From positions 3,286,001 through 3,350,000 of the forward strand of contig NC_060025.1 in NCBI RefSeq assembly GCF_021134715.1: 64,000 nucleotides of DNA, given 5' to 3'. Below the pieces are notes generated by a model. It saw only the letters and a list, made by a program, of their open reading frames with translations. It was not told the DNA's origin and ran no database searches. Positions within the stretch are counted from its first letter, which is position 1, and each line of letters begins with the position of its first letter. The translations under genes were made by a program, and so were the position numbers. Origin of the DNA: Daphnia pulex. Lineage: Eukaryota > Arthropoda > Branchiopoda > Diplostraca > Daphniidae. Of this stretch, positions 1 to 12,400 are shown piece after piece.

Positions 1-1155
1 CAAAGAAAAATTTCAGGACGATTAACATAACAAAAAAATAATAATTATGATAATAATAATTATAATAATACCGGTAATAAATACTTGGTAAGAGAAACAA
101 GGGGAAATAAGCGGAAACCTAACCATCATCTAATTTATCTTGCTGTGTGGCAAGGATAAACTTGAAGCACAGATTTCGGAGAAAAGTTGGCGAAACTATT
201 CCCTGCTGTAGATTATGTCGGAAGACTGCAAAGTTGATGAGCATGTGAATAAAATAACGCTATAAATCAATCGATGAGCAAAGGAAACTCCTCGGAAAAA
301 TAATTTCTTATTTGTAATTTTTCGTGACGTGATTTGATCATCAACAGAGGTGCGCACTATCCTCTAAATTACGTTTGCTTATGGAAAACTTTTGCAGATG
401 AGCAACAACTGGTTGTTGCTATCACGTTTCGGCATCACAATGAATGCAGTCAATGAGTTCGTGACAGTTCGTGATGTCCTTTACAACTCAACCCTGTGCT
501 AAGGAAAATTCAATTGATAGCCCACGACATTTATCAGTGATCCATCCAACTCATTTGCATTTTCCATTAGAATTCAAGGAATAAAACAAGTAAATCAGAA
601 AAAAAAACTTTAACGATAATTAGGAATGCAAAACGTATAATCTTTTATATTATGGGCAGGCAATGAAAACAAATCCAATTACATAAGACAAAACCGGAAA
701 TCGTCTTCTTCTTGGAAAATGAATTTCCCCGAATTAAATAATTGGGATGATGACGCTCATCGTTATGTAGTGAATGAAAACGAAACTCGATCCATCAGCT
801 CGATAAACGTAGTGCATGTTTAGTCAACCCAAAGATTAATTTGAACATCACGGAGGGGCGAAAATAACACAATGCCGAGAAACGGTATTAGTACAGATGG
901 GCGCCCGACAACCAGAGCAGCGCGTGGGAGGACAACATAACAAAATGACAACCAAAAAGAAATCAACGGCAATAAAAAAAAATTTTGACGTAAAGGCCAT
1001 CGGAATGTTCGATTCCCAATAAAAGCAATCACCGTGAGCCATATACCAAGAAATAGGGGGGTGGAGTACAAGATAAGAGAAAGAAATGATTTCGTTCGCT
1101 GCGCGATCTTCTTATTCACCGACCCGCCACCGGTCGTCCCTGCTACTCGTCGCGT
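1..1155. other. Outer arm sequence upstream of the distal promoter; no gene seen
   Basis: AT-rich sequence with AAT repeats at 40-70. It aligns to 43190-44479 in reverse orientation but with many substitutions and several indels, the largest being about 125 bp present only in arm 2. The reading frames here are short, are not conserved between the arms and do not resemble any protein I know. Confidence 0.7.
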
Positions 1156-1381
1156 TATATAAAAAAGAGCGAGAACTGCAGCCGTTAGTTGAACGGCGAC
1201 AGTCGACCCGCAAGCGTTCAGTCGACCAACATTTTCACAATTGACAAACGTCAACAAAATTTCTCCGATTGATTCTCGTCATACCTTTTCAGTCATCACC
1301 ACCTTTGCGAATCAACCGATTGCCAGCACAATCAACTCTTTGCAGCCTAGAAAACTATACAACTTTGAGCATCGTTTAAAG
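1156..1381 (+). promoter_or_regulatory. Candidate distal core promoter and noncoding first exon, arm 1
   Basis: A TATA box (TATATAAAA) starts at 1156. An initiator-like TTAGTT at 1185-1190 places its A about 31 bp downstream, the standard spacing, so transcription would start near 1187. The following 195 bp has no useful reading frame and ends at a good donor, AAAG/GTGAGT, after 1381. The nearest fitting acceptor in this orientation is before the chordin-like start codon at 9462, which would make an 8-kb first intron. TATA, initiator and donor are all kept in arm 2 although the surroundings have diverged. The link to the chordin-like gene is inferred; this could be a separate noncoding transcript. 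Confidence 0.5.
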
Positions 1382-4300
1382 GTGAGTCTCGACTTATTTT
1401 AACTACATCTTACCTGTCACCTAACAAGTCGCAAAATTCAATAGCAAATTAATTACCACCGTTTTCTCTACAACTTAATTTTCTTGCTGAATTTACAAGT
1501 CGGTTGAAGACTCTCAATTTGTTGGTCAATGAAAAGGAGTGAACTAAGATATTCCGATCGTGATATTCCTTTAAGTAATTTTTTTTATCGACATTCTTGC
1601 TTGGTGTAATTGAGACTAGACACATCATTCGATTTCATCAAATTTGTCGCTGTTGACTTTTAATCGATTTTTTTTTTCTGTTTCGGCTGTGCAAAAATAT
1701 ATGAATCAACACCCGATAAAACGTAAAACGAGATAACCTTTGAAACTGGTTGATGGCGGAATGGCGGAATTGTTATTTCTCGTCCATACCATCCGTTGCG
1801 AGTTGTCAAACTTGTTTTCATCTTCCTCGTCTTTCTTCCTTGGACGAGCTTAATGCCGCCGACTCTGAATAAGAGTTTCAGTGATTTGATTTGAATGAAT
1901 TACATGTAGCTCCTGCATGCACGTTATCAGGAGGCTTCCCCGCTTCCATCAGGGATTGTCGCCCTAGTTCCTCCACTAATTCTTCTTCTTCATGGCGGCC
2001 AACATTTACTAGCCCATCTTCACTAAGCACTTAGCACTGCTCCTGCTGATAATAATGCAACAGTCCTGTACAGCATCAGCAGTTAATGCACTGGTCATAT
2101 CCGTCGCCGTGACGAGAATACGTGATGAACGAATACACTCGACTCTGGAGCAGCACCTGCAAAATACTGTACACTAGTACAGGAGGAAAGAAAAACAATA
2201 ATGCATTTCTTGATTATTGTAATCTTGTAGTTCCGCTACTTTGCCGAGAAAAAAGAGTCCCATCAGACTCCCAGTAATTCTATTCGATGCGGTTTTCGTT
2301 TGTTTCTTTTTCACTTTTCATCTCGTCTACCGTGAAAAGCGCTACTGTTCGTGCACTCCTTGAAAAAGTACTAGCTGAGTATGACAAACGCTCGTCGACT
2401 CTAGTCGTCCTTGGATTTCTGACGGATGTTGTAGCAGAAATCGATCAAATTATTTCCGTGTGATAATATCATCTATGGAGCTATACTCCGGTCATAAGCG
2501 AAATACTACGTAATATCTCAATGCCGTCATCCACTGTTGCCGCGCCTGTTGTAGGTTACACGAAACCGCACGAAATTGAAATTCGACTCAAATATCAACA
2601 AAGTTGATCGGGTCCATTTGCCTTAGCTCCGACAAAATCCCAGCGTCTTAGGATGGCTGGCGCATTGTCGGGTTTTATTGATAATTACAATGTCAATTTC
2701 TTTGTGTGAAATGAAAATTTACTTTCAACAAAAACTATAAGTTTAGTTTCAAGAAGATTTTAATTTCGGTTTCTGTAATGTCGCCAAAGAGATAAGCACG
2801 CACATATTTGTCAAGAATCGAACCCGGATTGCCATTAAGATAAGAAAAAAGATCACGAAACCGGTTCAAGAATACAAATGACGTCCGGGAACGGTAAAAA
2901 ACCTAAAAATGCATTAACGTATTTCCTACAGAACTGAGATCTTACCAACCGGTTTCGCTATTCCCAATAGAATGTCTACAGTCATTTCACTTTTTTTTGG
3001 AAGGGGGGGGGGGGTCTGATGTAACTGCGCCGGTTTCGTGCCGCCCAAAAAAACCGCACCGCAACCGCCGAGTTGGTTATTGGAGGTGCAGCGCGTGTCC
3101 AAATGATAGATGAGATTCGTCCTCCCCCCCCCCCCCTCTACCCTGTATTCCGTCAAAGATTAGTCTAGGTCGGGGATTTCCTTATTCACTTTCTTCTTGT
3201 TTGCTTCCTCGATCTTTGGCATCGATAATATTTAACTGACATAGTTATTCCTCAACTCTAATAATAGGGACACACAATTCCGTGGTTTCTGGTGGACGGA
3301 GATTTAAACATACGTTGCCTTGGTGGTGAGGGAGGATTGAGGGGAATTTTTGGAATTTCTTTTATCTCACCATCCTTGACCTGGTATAGAGAAAGAATTA
3401 AAAGGTATTACCTTTTGGTCCAGGATAGACAAGGCACTCATCCATCACTCCATTCCGTTCAGTCCTCCCTTCCATCATTCTGATGCTGTTGGATTTTCTT
3501 TAATATCAGAGTTGAAACTTTCTTTCTTTTAAGGAGATCTTTTGATGGATGGGACTTGCTTCTGTCCAACCCTGGATGAACACTCCCTCCAACACAACCC
3601 CGACAACAAATGAATTGTTGTTGTTAGGGCAAACAGGTACAGTGCAGTTCTTTCGTCCCTACTGCATGTACATTTGAATGTACAATTTAGTGAACCACAG
3701 ATACCTTGCAAGTATACTGGCTTCAATTATTGTGCAGGCTACTCACCGAATACTTTGCTTATGTATCACCAGCATCCGCATGGATGATGTCTCTGTCTAT
3801 TGAGAGGCCAATGCCCCCCTCTTCTTGATTTCAGAATTGGCACAGTCCATATATGGCAGCTCTTGAATACGACTGGAATATGGACGGATAGATGATGGAT
3901 GAACAATCCGGAATTTTCAGTGGTAAGCCTAAAAATGGGGAACAGCAGACAAGATAGAAAAATTGCAAAATCAATTGAGCAACAACAACACGGTGTATAA
4001 TGAATGAGAATCAAATTGATGCCATACCACTTCGCCGTATAGTATATATTTAGGAGATCCCGATTCCTTTGAATTTTGTGAAACGTCAACGAAAGTGTCT
4101 GGTGTGTTGCTGTACAACAAATCTCCGGTTTCTTTTTATTGCTGGCGTATCGCCTTGCAGCTGCTCTAACACGTCGAATAACTCGACTGCGTCCATGGGG
4201 CTTCCATTGCACAAAAGCACACGATGATGATGGGCCAAATCACCCGAGCCGATGCTGTTGCTGCATGCTGCAATTCTACACTGCGGATAATAACGACGCC

Positions 4301-7300
4301 TTATTATTACGTGACCGAACGAGCGGGCGGGCCAGCCAGCGGAGACAGAAGAAACGATAGGAGCGGAGAGAAACATTATTTGGCACACGGGAAATGTAAA
4401 TTCTTTGATACGAATGCGAGATATTAGGGGAAACGGAGGAACTCGAACAGACTGCTGTTGCTGCAGGGCTCTCGGATTCTCTTCGTCCCATTGAGCTGCT
4501 GCGGCGGTGCCATGAAAAACCCCATCGTAAAATGTGTGTCTGCCTTTTGTCGTGGCTCTGCTGATGGCGCAATCGTGATCGATTGTGCAGCGCTGGCGCG
4601 TTTCAGAAACGCGGTGATGCAACACGTTACAACATATTAAATGCGGCCGCACTTTTCAGCAGTTCACTCGCCAACTGGGACGAAAAACGATTGAACTGGT
4701 CCTTCGTTTTGGTGATAAAATATTTCGACTATTGCTGCAGGCGTCTCAGTACCTGCCTATTGACTGCTGGCAATGGTCAGCATTCACGTAACCAGTTGTG
4801 TCATAAATCATTGACGTTAAGTCATCAAACGGTCAGAGAGTCACTGAACGTTGTTGTCATGGAGGGTCAGAAAAGATTCGGAGAAATCCAACAAGTTCTT
4901 GGAAAATGAGGTCCTGACAGCCAAAGTATAGATTTACTAAAGGCCGAAATCCACCAGCAGCGACTGTTTGCTCCGTTCTTTAAATTCGTAGAATTGAGAG
5001 AAAGTTGGGTGATTTAATTTAATTTGCCAGTTGGAAATTTTTATCAATTATTAAGGACGTCACTTTGAACGACGACAGCGAGTTGCTATGGAATTTCACC
5101 GGCATTCCATGACCCATATCGGGCGGTACTCTCTCCGATCGAAATGAAGGTCTCAAATGGACAGTAACAACAACTGCAATGAGCCAAAATTACAGCAGCC
5201 GTGCGATTCGCGGATGTCACTAATAAGAGCGGCAGTGCTGCCAAACAGCGAAAAGCCCTGAGCTCTAAACATGGAAACTCGGGGACACTGGCAAAATTGA
5301 GAGAAACCAGACAGACCAAACTGAGTGAAATGAGCAGCTGAACCACAAAATATGAAATTAACCGTGCTCAACTGACAGCTGCTCTTTTAATCATTTCCGA
5401 GGCGCATGGATTCAAATTTCTTCAAGTACATTAATCATCACTCCATGATCTCCCAACGCCGAGGTTATCATTTAGAGGGGGGAATTAAGAAGACGGCATT
5501 CTGTTATCTTACGTGATCGCTACGTATTTTCTTGATTGTTATCCAGATCAACAGTATATCAAACAAAATCGCAATAAATCGATTGATTGATAATAAGAAA
5601 TGGTCTGTTTTTGAAAAAAAAGTTGAATTGTGACATTTTATTAGCCGATTGTGACGTGCGCGTGAGTGAAGCCAATCTATTTTTAGTTGAAAGAACAGAA
5701 CGCTCAGAGCAGTTCCTGGATGACGACGAGCCACGGTCGAGACAGAATGGCAATTAAATAATCATATCGTCGCCAAAAGAATTTAAAAGGGGCACAACAC
5801 TATAAGCTAATGGAAAGTCATAACCACAGGATATGGTGGAGACTGGAGAGGAGGTGGTCTGGGTTGTCTGACAATAGCAATAAAGAAAGGATGATTGAGC
5901 TCGATGCAACTTGTAAATTAATTTTAACAATTTGGAAATCATTACGTTCGCTAATAACAAACGCCATCTGCGTGAAATCTATAAAGACCCCATTTCGTGA
6001 CATATTATTAAGGTTTATAAAGCGAAAAACACCGCGCTTTAGTTGCCGTGTTGCATATTGTAAAGTTGGCACTGACCTGAGTCAAGGCAGAGTGGCAGCC
6101 TACCAAAAATTTGGATTCATCCAGCGGGTTCCATCCCTATTCAAGATCAGCAGATCATCTGTCTTTGGGATTCTTGGAAAAGATCGGAGAAAAATAGATC
6201 GAGGGGGGAAATATTCCGTCGTCTGTCAAAATTAAGAGCCAGTGCGTTTTGTACCAGCAGGGTTTTGCTACTTTGTCAGGGCCGGGGTTTTGCTACTTTG
6301 TCAGACTAGTCAGAGCGTCCAAGATGCCAGAATCTTAGAAACTGCTTCTGATATCATAAGGCGTCGTGTGATGGAATCAATTTTGTCCTGCGGACTTTTC
6401 GTTGTTGCTGTGTGATTGATTGTCACCGCGTCACGTCAGACGACTCTCTGCAGCAGGAGACAAACAACAAAATGGACGTCACATTAGAAATTATTACGTG
6501 AATTTCTTTATGGAATTTGGGGCATTTCGCGATCCCGCGTACGAAGCGGCAATTCGCAGAAAATGTCTACCAGCATCGACCAGATGATAATACCGTGTCT
6601 AAATGTGAGGACATTAATTAAACAGCAGCAATCTTTTGGCAGATACAAAATAAAATATTGAAATGAAAAAAAAAAAAAAAAAAAAAAAAACAAAAAAAAA
6701 CAAAACAAACGGAAAGCTAAAATTAGGACCGTGCGATTCCCGGAAGGAAATCGTAACGCGCCAAACACGAAAACAATAAACTGTGAAATCTTGGCAACTC
6801 CACATCGAAAAATCAATCATCACAAATACCCGAAATGAGATTCACATTCGACTTGTGTCCAGTTATTTATTCCCCGAAGGAAAAATAATTTCCAAACCAA
6901 TTTCATAATTTCACATCAAATTTCGACGTTTGGTGCTGTCGAGTGATTCATCCATCACTCGCCTGTGGAACGGCCACCGGTTGTGTTGAAACCAAAGATG
7001 ACGTATGATTAGCCTAAAATTCCTTTGTGTGTGACACATCAGCAGCGGCCGTCGTGAAATGAACAGCGCTACTATTATGTAAAAACAAACTCGGCCATGT
7101 TTTTTTTGGTTTGAGTTCATCTACGATAGAAAAAAGTCTAAAAACGTAAAGAAAATCGATAACTTATGGACGGATGACGAATAGGCTGTAAATCAATGAA
7201 ATTGACGCAAACCATTAACTAGAACATTGGATTATTCCAACGAGATCCTGTGTGCCGATCCCGCACGGTCCAGTGCAGCATCCTGGTCGTGTCATCTTTT

Positions 7301-8524
7301 TGGTCCCCGACTGGCGAGGAATGATGAACGGACCCATTAGTCAATGCGCCAATCGCTGGCCGAACGGACCGACCGGGGACTCTTTTCTTCTTTGCAGACG
7401 CGAACAGCATCAAGGAAAACTCTGATCCATCTATAGTCAGTCGGCGAAGAGACGCGGGAAAAATCGACGTCGGCCACTGTTGTTTCCTCAGACGTTATTC
7501 AAGAGACACGACTCTATACAAGTGAACGGAGCTGTATATTCGTCATTTTATTCAAATAAATCACCCAGCAGCCCGTCAGTCACGGCAAAATCGTCTGTTT
7601 TATCACGGAGGCGGCACGTTTAAAACGATCGTTGGAAAAAAATCTAAAAAGAAGAAGAAGATGACGAAAATGAGAAAAACAAATACGACAAAATCGAAGA
7701 ATCAAAAAATCCAAAAATCGAGTCGTGACATCCGCTTTGTGTCTCCCGTTCTCTCCACACACTTATACATCATCATCACGGACAGCATCACATGTCGGCT
7801 TGCTCTGTGTGTCTCCGTCCGGGAAACCCAGTTTTGGAATGTAAGTCGTGAGGGACCGGGACAAAAGAGACGACGACAATAAAAGATGAAGGGAGAAAAA
7901 AGAGAAGCAAATTGAATTGAAAATGTGTGGCCGAGAGACAAACGAAAAACAAACACGTTAACAGGGGAAATGTATGGAGATTTCAAAACAAAAAACAAAA
8001 ACAAAAAACAAAAACAAAACAAGACGCCCTATTTTTCTAAACATAGCAAGAAAATTTAGAAGAGCAGCAGAAAAATGCAAATTCCGTTCGGCGTCTCAAT
8101 CGACGAAATTCGCTTCATCATCAACGGTCGAATCGCCAGACTTTTCTGTAGAATTCGGAATTTCATTAGACAAAGACGCTAGAGACGCTAGAGCTCGGAT
8201 GCGATATTATTACGTCAAAGGCTAAAAGGGAATCAAGTGTCGGCGTCTTTCTGGATCTAGTGGTCCTTTGCTGCTTTTTGATGGATTGCGACATGTTCAT
8301 TGCGTCACTCGGAAGCTGCTGGTTCATTGTGTACGTGGAGTCAAATTCGTTTTCTTTGACATTGTACCCAATTTTTTTTAGTCGAATAAAGAACACGACG
8401 ACAGCACAATCGACATGCTGAAACTTGCTGATGGAAATCCCGCTGCTGATGGACACTGGATCAGAGCTGCTGACGGTTAATTACGAATACTGACGTCGGA
8501 GAAATATTAATTCGCCGCGATGTG
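1382..8524. other. Noncoding stretch between distal and proximal promoters, arm 1
   Basis: No convincing gene. The reading frames are short, mirror each other between arms and lack recognisable domains. Simple sequence includes a G12 run at 3003-3014, a C13 run near 3124-3136 and an A25 run at 6666-6690. The A-run is 27 long in arm 2. A segment near 7100 differs by about one base between arms, and near 5165-5190 arm 2 carries an extra copy of a short GGCTCATT-type motif. If the distal promoter serves the chordin-like gene, this is its first intron. Confidence 0.6.
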
Positions 8525-8591
8525 TATATATAGGGCCTACTGAATTCGTTCATTCGTCAAACACGACGGTCAATCGGTCATAGATAATAAC
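8525..8591 (+). promoter_or_regulatory. Candidate proximal core promoter and 40-bp noncoding first exon, arm 1
   Basis: The TATA box TATATATA lies at 8525-8532. A perfect arthropod initiator TCATTC at 8550-8555 puts its A (8552) 27 bp further on. Forty bases later, at 8592, there is a strong donor, AAC/GTGAGT. The matching acceptor is the pyrimidine-rich stretch ending in CGCAG at 9447-9451, just before the chordin-like start codon. The same elements occur unchanged in arm 2. The spacing and the exact initiator make this the best-supported promoter of the chordin-like gene. Confidence 0.65.
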
Positions 8592-9461
8592 GTGAGTCAC
8601 TGGTCCTGATGGCTGAATGGAAGAAACGGCCGGCAGCAGGCGCGTTTTCTCGCTGATTCGATATCTCTGACAATTCCCGGGATTTCCTGGAACCAGGATG
8701 TCGTATAATGGGATATTTGGCACGCGTTGGCTGCAGTCAAGTCAAAAAAACGAAAATCTGGTCGCGCATCTATTCATCTGCTGTAAGTATTTAATGGCCA
8801 CGGATATTATAAGAAAAGGGAAAAGAAAAAGAGACGAGAGGTACAAACGCGAGTCTCTGTGCGTGTGTTGCTGTGCCGGGGTCTATAGTCTTGTCTGTCT
8901 GTTGGACGATTGCCGAAGGATAGAATGAAACAGAAAGAGAAAGGGGAGGAAAGAGGAGGGCGAAGGAATGAGAGAATGGAGCGAGAAGAGAATTTCCTTT
9001 TTTCTTATTTTTTAAAGAAGAAAGAAAATGGGAAAACATAACACGCGCTACCATTCGACCAGGTCTCGCCAGTCTTCCACTGACCGGCATCGCCTCCGCA
9101 CCTCACAGAAAAACGGCAACGAGCCAAAATCTGTTGACGATCCGATCCTCGCGTCGTGTGTGATTCCATTTGTGTCGTCGAGCATCATTTGTTACTGGAA
9201 TACGAAATTACCGAGGGAAATTCAGTTCCGTTTCGAGACGTGACGATTTTCGTGCAATCAAAAACAAAATAAACATAAAAACAAAAAACAAAACAAAAAG
9301 TGGTGCCCATCATTTGACTTTTGTTCTCCTCCTATCTCCTTGCACAGAGTGTCACCTTTAAAGGTATCTGATAGGCGGCACGCTGGTAAATTTTAAAACA
9401 AGATTTTCATTATTCTCGTTTTTTTGTTTTGTTTTCTCTGTTTGATCGCAGCAGCAGCCGA

Positions 9462-12400
9462 ATGACAGCAGCGTCAGCCAATTCCGCCATCATGGGTCGT
9501 CAGCAGCAGCAGCAGCAAAAACAACAAGGCCGGATGATGACGACAACAACCCTGACCGCAGCCGTCCCGACGATATTGCTCCTCCTGTCGACATTCTCAT
9601 CGCTGATGGCAGCAGGTAAAACAAAGAATACGCCATGCAGTGACATCATCGTTTCCGTCGCGTCTGTTGGTTGACGTCGACTGTTGACTCGTTCGCGGCG
9701 ACGAGCGGCAATCGAGTGGAAAAGGAAGGAAGCAATGAATGAGCTCGGTTAGGCTGGCGCCGTGCAATAATCGTAGGCATACATCCAGGGTTGTTCTTTT
9801 CCGTGAGTGGCCCCATAAAGCCGCATTGACATTCGTGCCAATTTCTCCAGCAGCCTTTGTTTCATTCGTGTCCATTTGAGGAGCATTATAGGTGCGGCAA
9901 CTCGCAGTTAATACAATCAAAGTTGAATATTCATAACGAACCGATAACGGACAGACAAATATAATATGCCACGCACAGTACGAGGGTTTGGTTCCGCTGT
10001 CAAAGGGCGCAGTTTGCGTCGCCAGTTGTAAGCGTCAAAACAAACGACACTTTTAGAATCGTAAATGTGCTGTAGGAAAAGTCCGAAAAGAAGAGGAAGA
10101 AAAAAGAGGCGCGTAGTTTTATGGCGATTTTTTAGAAAACCAAGACAATAAAATCCATCGGAGACGACGCAACAAAAAATCAACAAACGCCTTGAATAGA
10201 TAAAAAACGCACAGTCTACCAATTGTGAATTCTCCAATTCTCCATTGAAATCCTGACGCATTCGATATAGAAAATTTCATTTCAGTTCTTTTTTTATATA
10301 AGGAATATTGAATATTGAGTGTGGAAATGGGATCATGCGGCCAAGGTATGGCGGACAAATGAACCAAAGCCCAAAATAATTGGAAAAAGGAGAACCCCAA
10401 AAAAGTAAAAAAAAAACCTCAAAAGCCAAGAAAAAGTCGAAAAAGAAAAAAATCTATAGAGAAAAGAGGGTTTGGTTTGGGTTTTGGCTCTCTCTCTATT
10501 CCCTGGGCTTGTTGTAATGTTGTATCCATAAAACGAGTGGAATGCCTGTCCATCTTAATAACAGTCATCATCAACAGAGACGATACCCCCGTATCTTTGA
10601 TGGGGTCTCTGCTGGTCCTCTCACGAGTTGGAAAAGGGTTTCGGTTTCACCTTGTTTCCCTCACACCACACGACAACACCCCGTCCCAGTGCCCTTTTCC
10701 CTTTGGGTTTTGAGCTGATGGAGAAAATGGGGGTGGGCTGGGCTGGGCCGGGCCGGGTTGCATCGAGAGGGACAGCAGAGGAGGCCATCCCGTCTCTGAT
10801 GTGAACCTATAACATGTTGCACATGTAGTGGTGGTGGTGGTGGCATCGTACAACAGACTCTGCTGCTGTCTCTCTCTGCGTGACGCCAACCACCACCATG
10901 CAGGGTCCATCAACTTGATGTAAAGTGTTTCTTCTTTTTCACATAGCCTCTTTTTTGTCTCTCTCTTGTTGGTTGGTTGGATGGTAACGTGTGGTTGTAA
11001 TAGTAGCCTAGTGGTTGGTGTTGTTGTAGTCTTTGAGCGTAGTAGTAGCCTAGTAGTATATAGCTAGTGGTGGCAGGAGCCGACTGTAGTAGACTAAAAA
11101 TAGAAGTGACTTTTGGACGAGAGCAGCTAGGGGACGGAGGGTTTCTTCTTCTACTTTTGCCTCGCGGATGATTTCAAACGTCACTAGGACAGACAATGTA
11201 TGTTAGGTGAAGAGCCGACCTTCTCTTGACCGTCTGGCATCGCTGACTTGGTCTCTCCTCCTCCTCTCACCAAGTCTAAACGCAGACGGCGGGAGGTCAA
11301 CGTCATCCTCGGTTCACTTGTTGCTATATTTAACGTTTTCCCATCACGCCGATGCGCTGGATGGCGCTGGATGGAGTTAGAGAGAGACAACTGCCATGGA
11401 CTCGAGACTCGGACCGGAGGAACGAGGAACGAAATGCTGGGTCTCCGTTTCAACTTGTACGCGGGATCGGAATGAATGAATTCATTTGCGACAGACTAGA
11501 AAGAGGCGACCATAGAAAAAAGCTTATATTAGCGCTATATAGATGGGGGGGGGGGGGGAGGGGAATATATTTTCGCGTATTTACCGGCGTTTGACGTTGG
11601 CCAAGTTATTCCCGTGGCCGCAGCAGATCGAGACAACACCGAGCGTTTAGACTCGAGAGGCGGCCGGTCGTTAATTTTTACACCCTCCCATAATCACGTA
11701 AGCCATCGAGTTAAGACGGGACGGGACGGGAGAGAGAAAGAGAGAAGAAAAGAACACCGAAATAAATAAGACCCGGCAAAACATCACAGACACAACATAA
11801 CAAAACAACCCGAAATAATCAGAATAATTAACGAGCTAATGAACCGACAGTTCCGGCACAACAACCTCGCGAGCTCCAAAGAGTTTTCTCTCTTCTTTTT
11901 TCTTTTTCTTTTCTTTATTTTTGTGGTTTTCCTTTCTTCAGCACGATCCTCCCTTCACGTTTCGTTATTCCCTCGCATTTCGGCCCATTTCTTTTTATCG
12001 CCTCCTCATCTCTGAATTCTGAAATTCCTCGTCACATTCAATTGTCCTTTCCCCTCCGTGCGAGAGAGGAGGACGACGAATGGGTTTTGGCGATGCCAAT
12101 TAGAAAATTACAGACGAGCGGAACGGATGAAATTCAAGCCAAAAAACACAATCGATGCGTGTGTGTGTGTGTGTATACATCGATGAGTCTGGGGGGGGGG
12201 GGGGGGCGAAGAATCTGATCCACCACCACCAGCACCGACAAAATCACACAGACGAAAACAAAACACATCACGCACAGGAATTAATGGAATATCGAACCGG
12301 ATGTCGATGATGGAAAGGCGAGATGGAAGCAATCGGAATCCCATCCAACTTGCAGTCCGGTTACAACTCTTACATAAATTACATAAATCAAAGTAATAAT

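Noticed and set aside
2814..2830. tRNA B-box-like sequence (also at 41449-41466 as GGGTTCGATTC)
   Set aside because: No T-stem pairing, no A box at the right distance and no acceptor stem.
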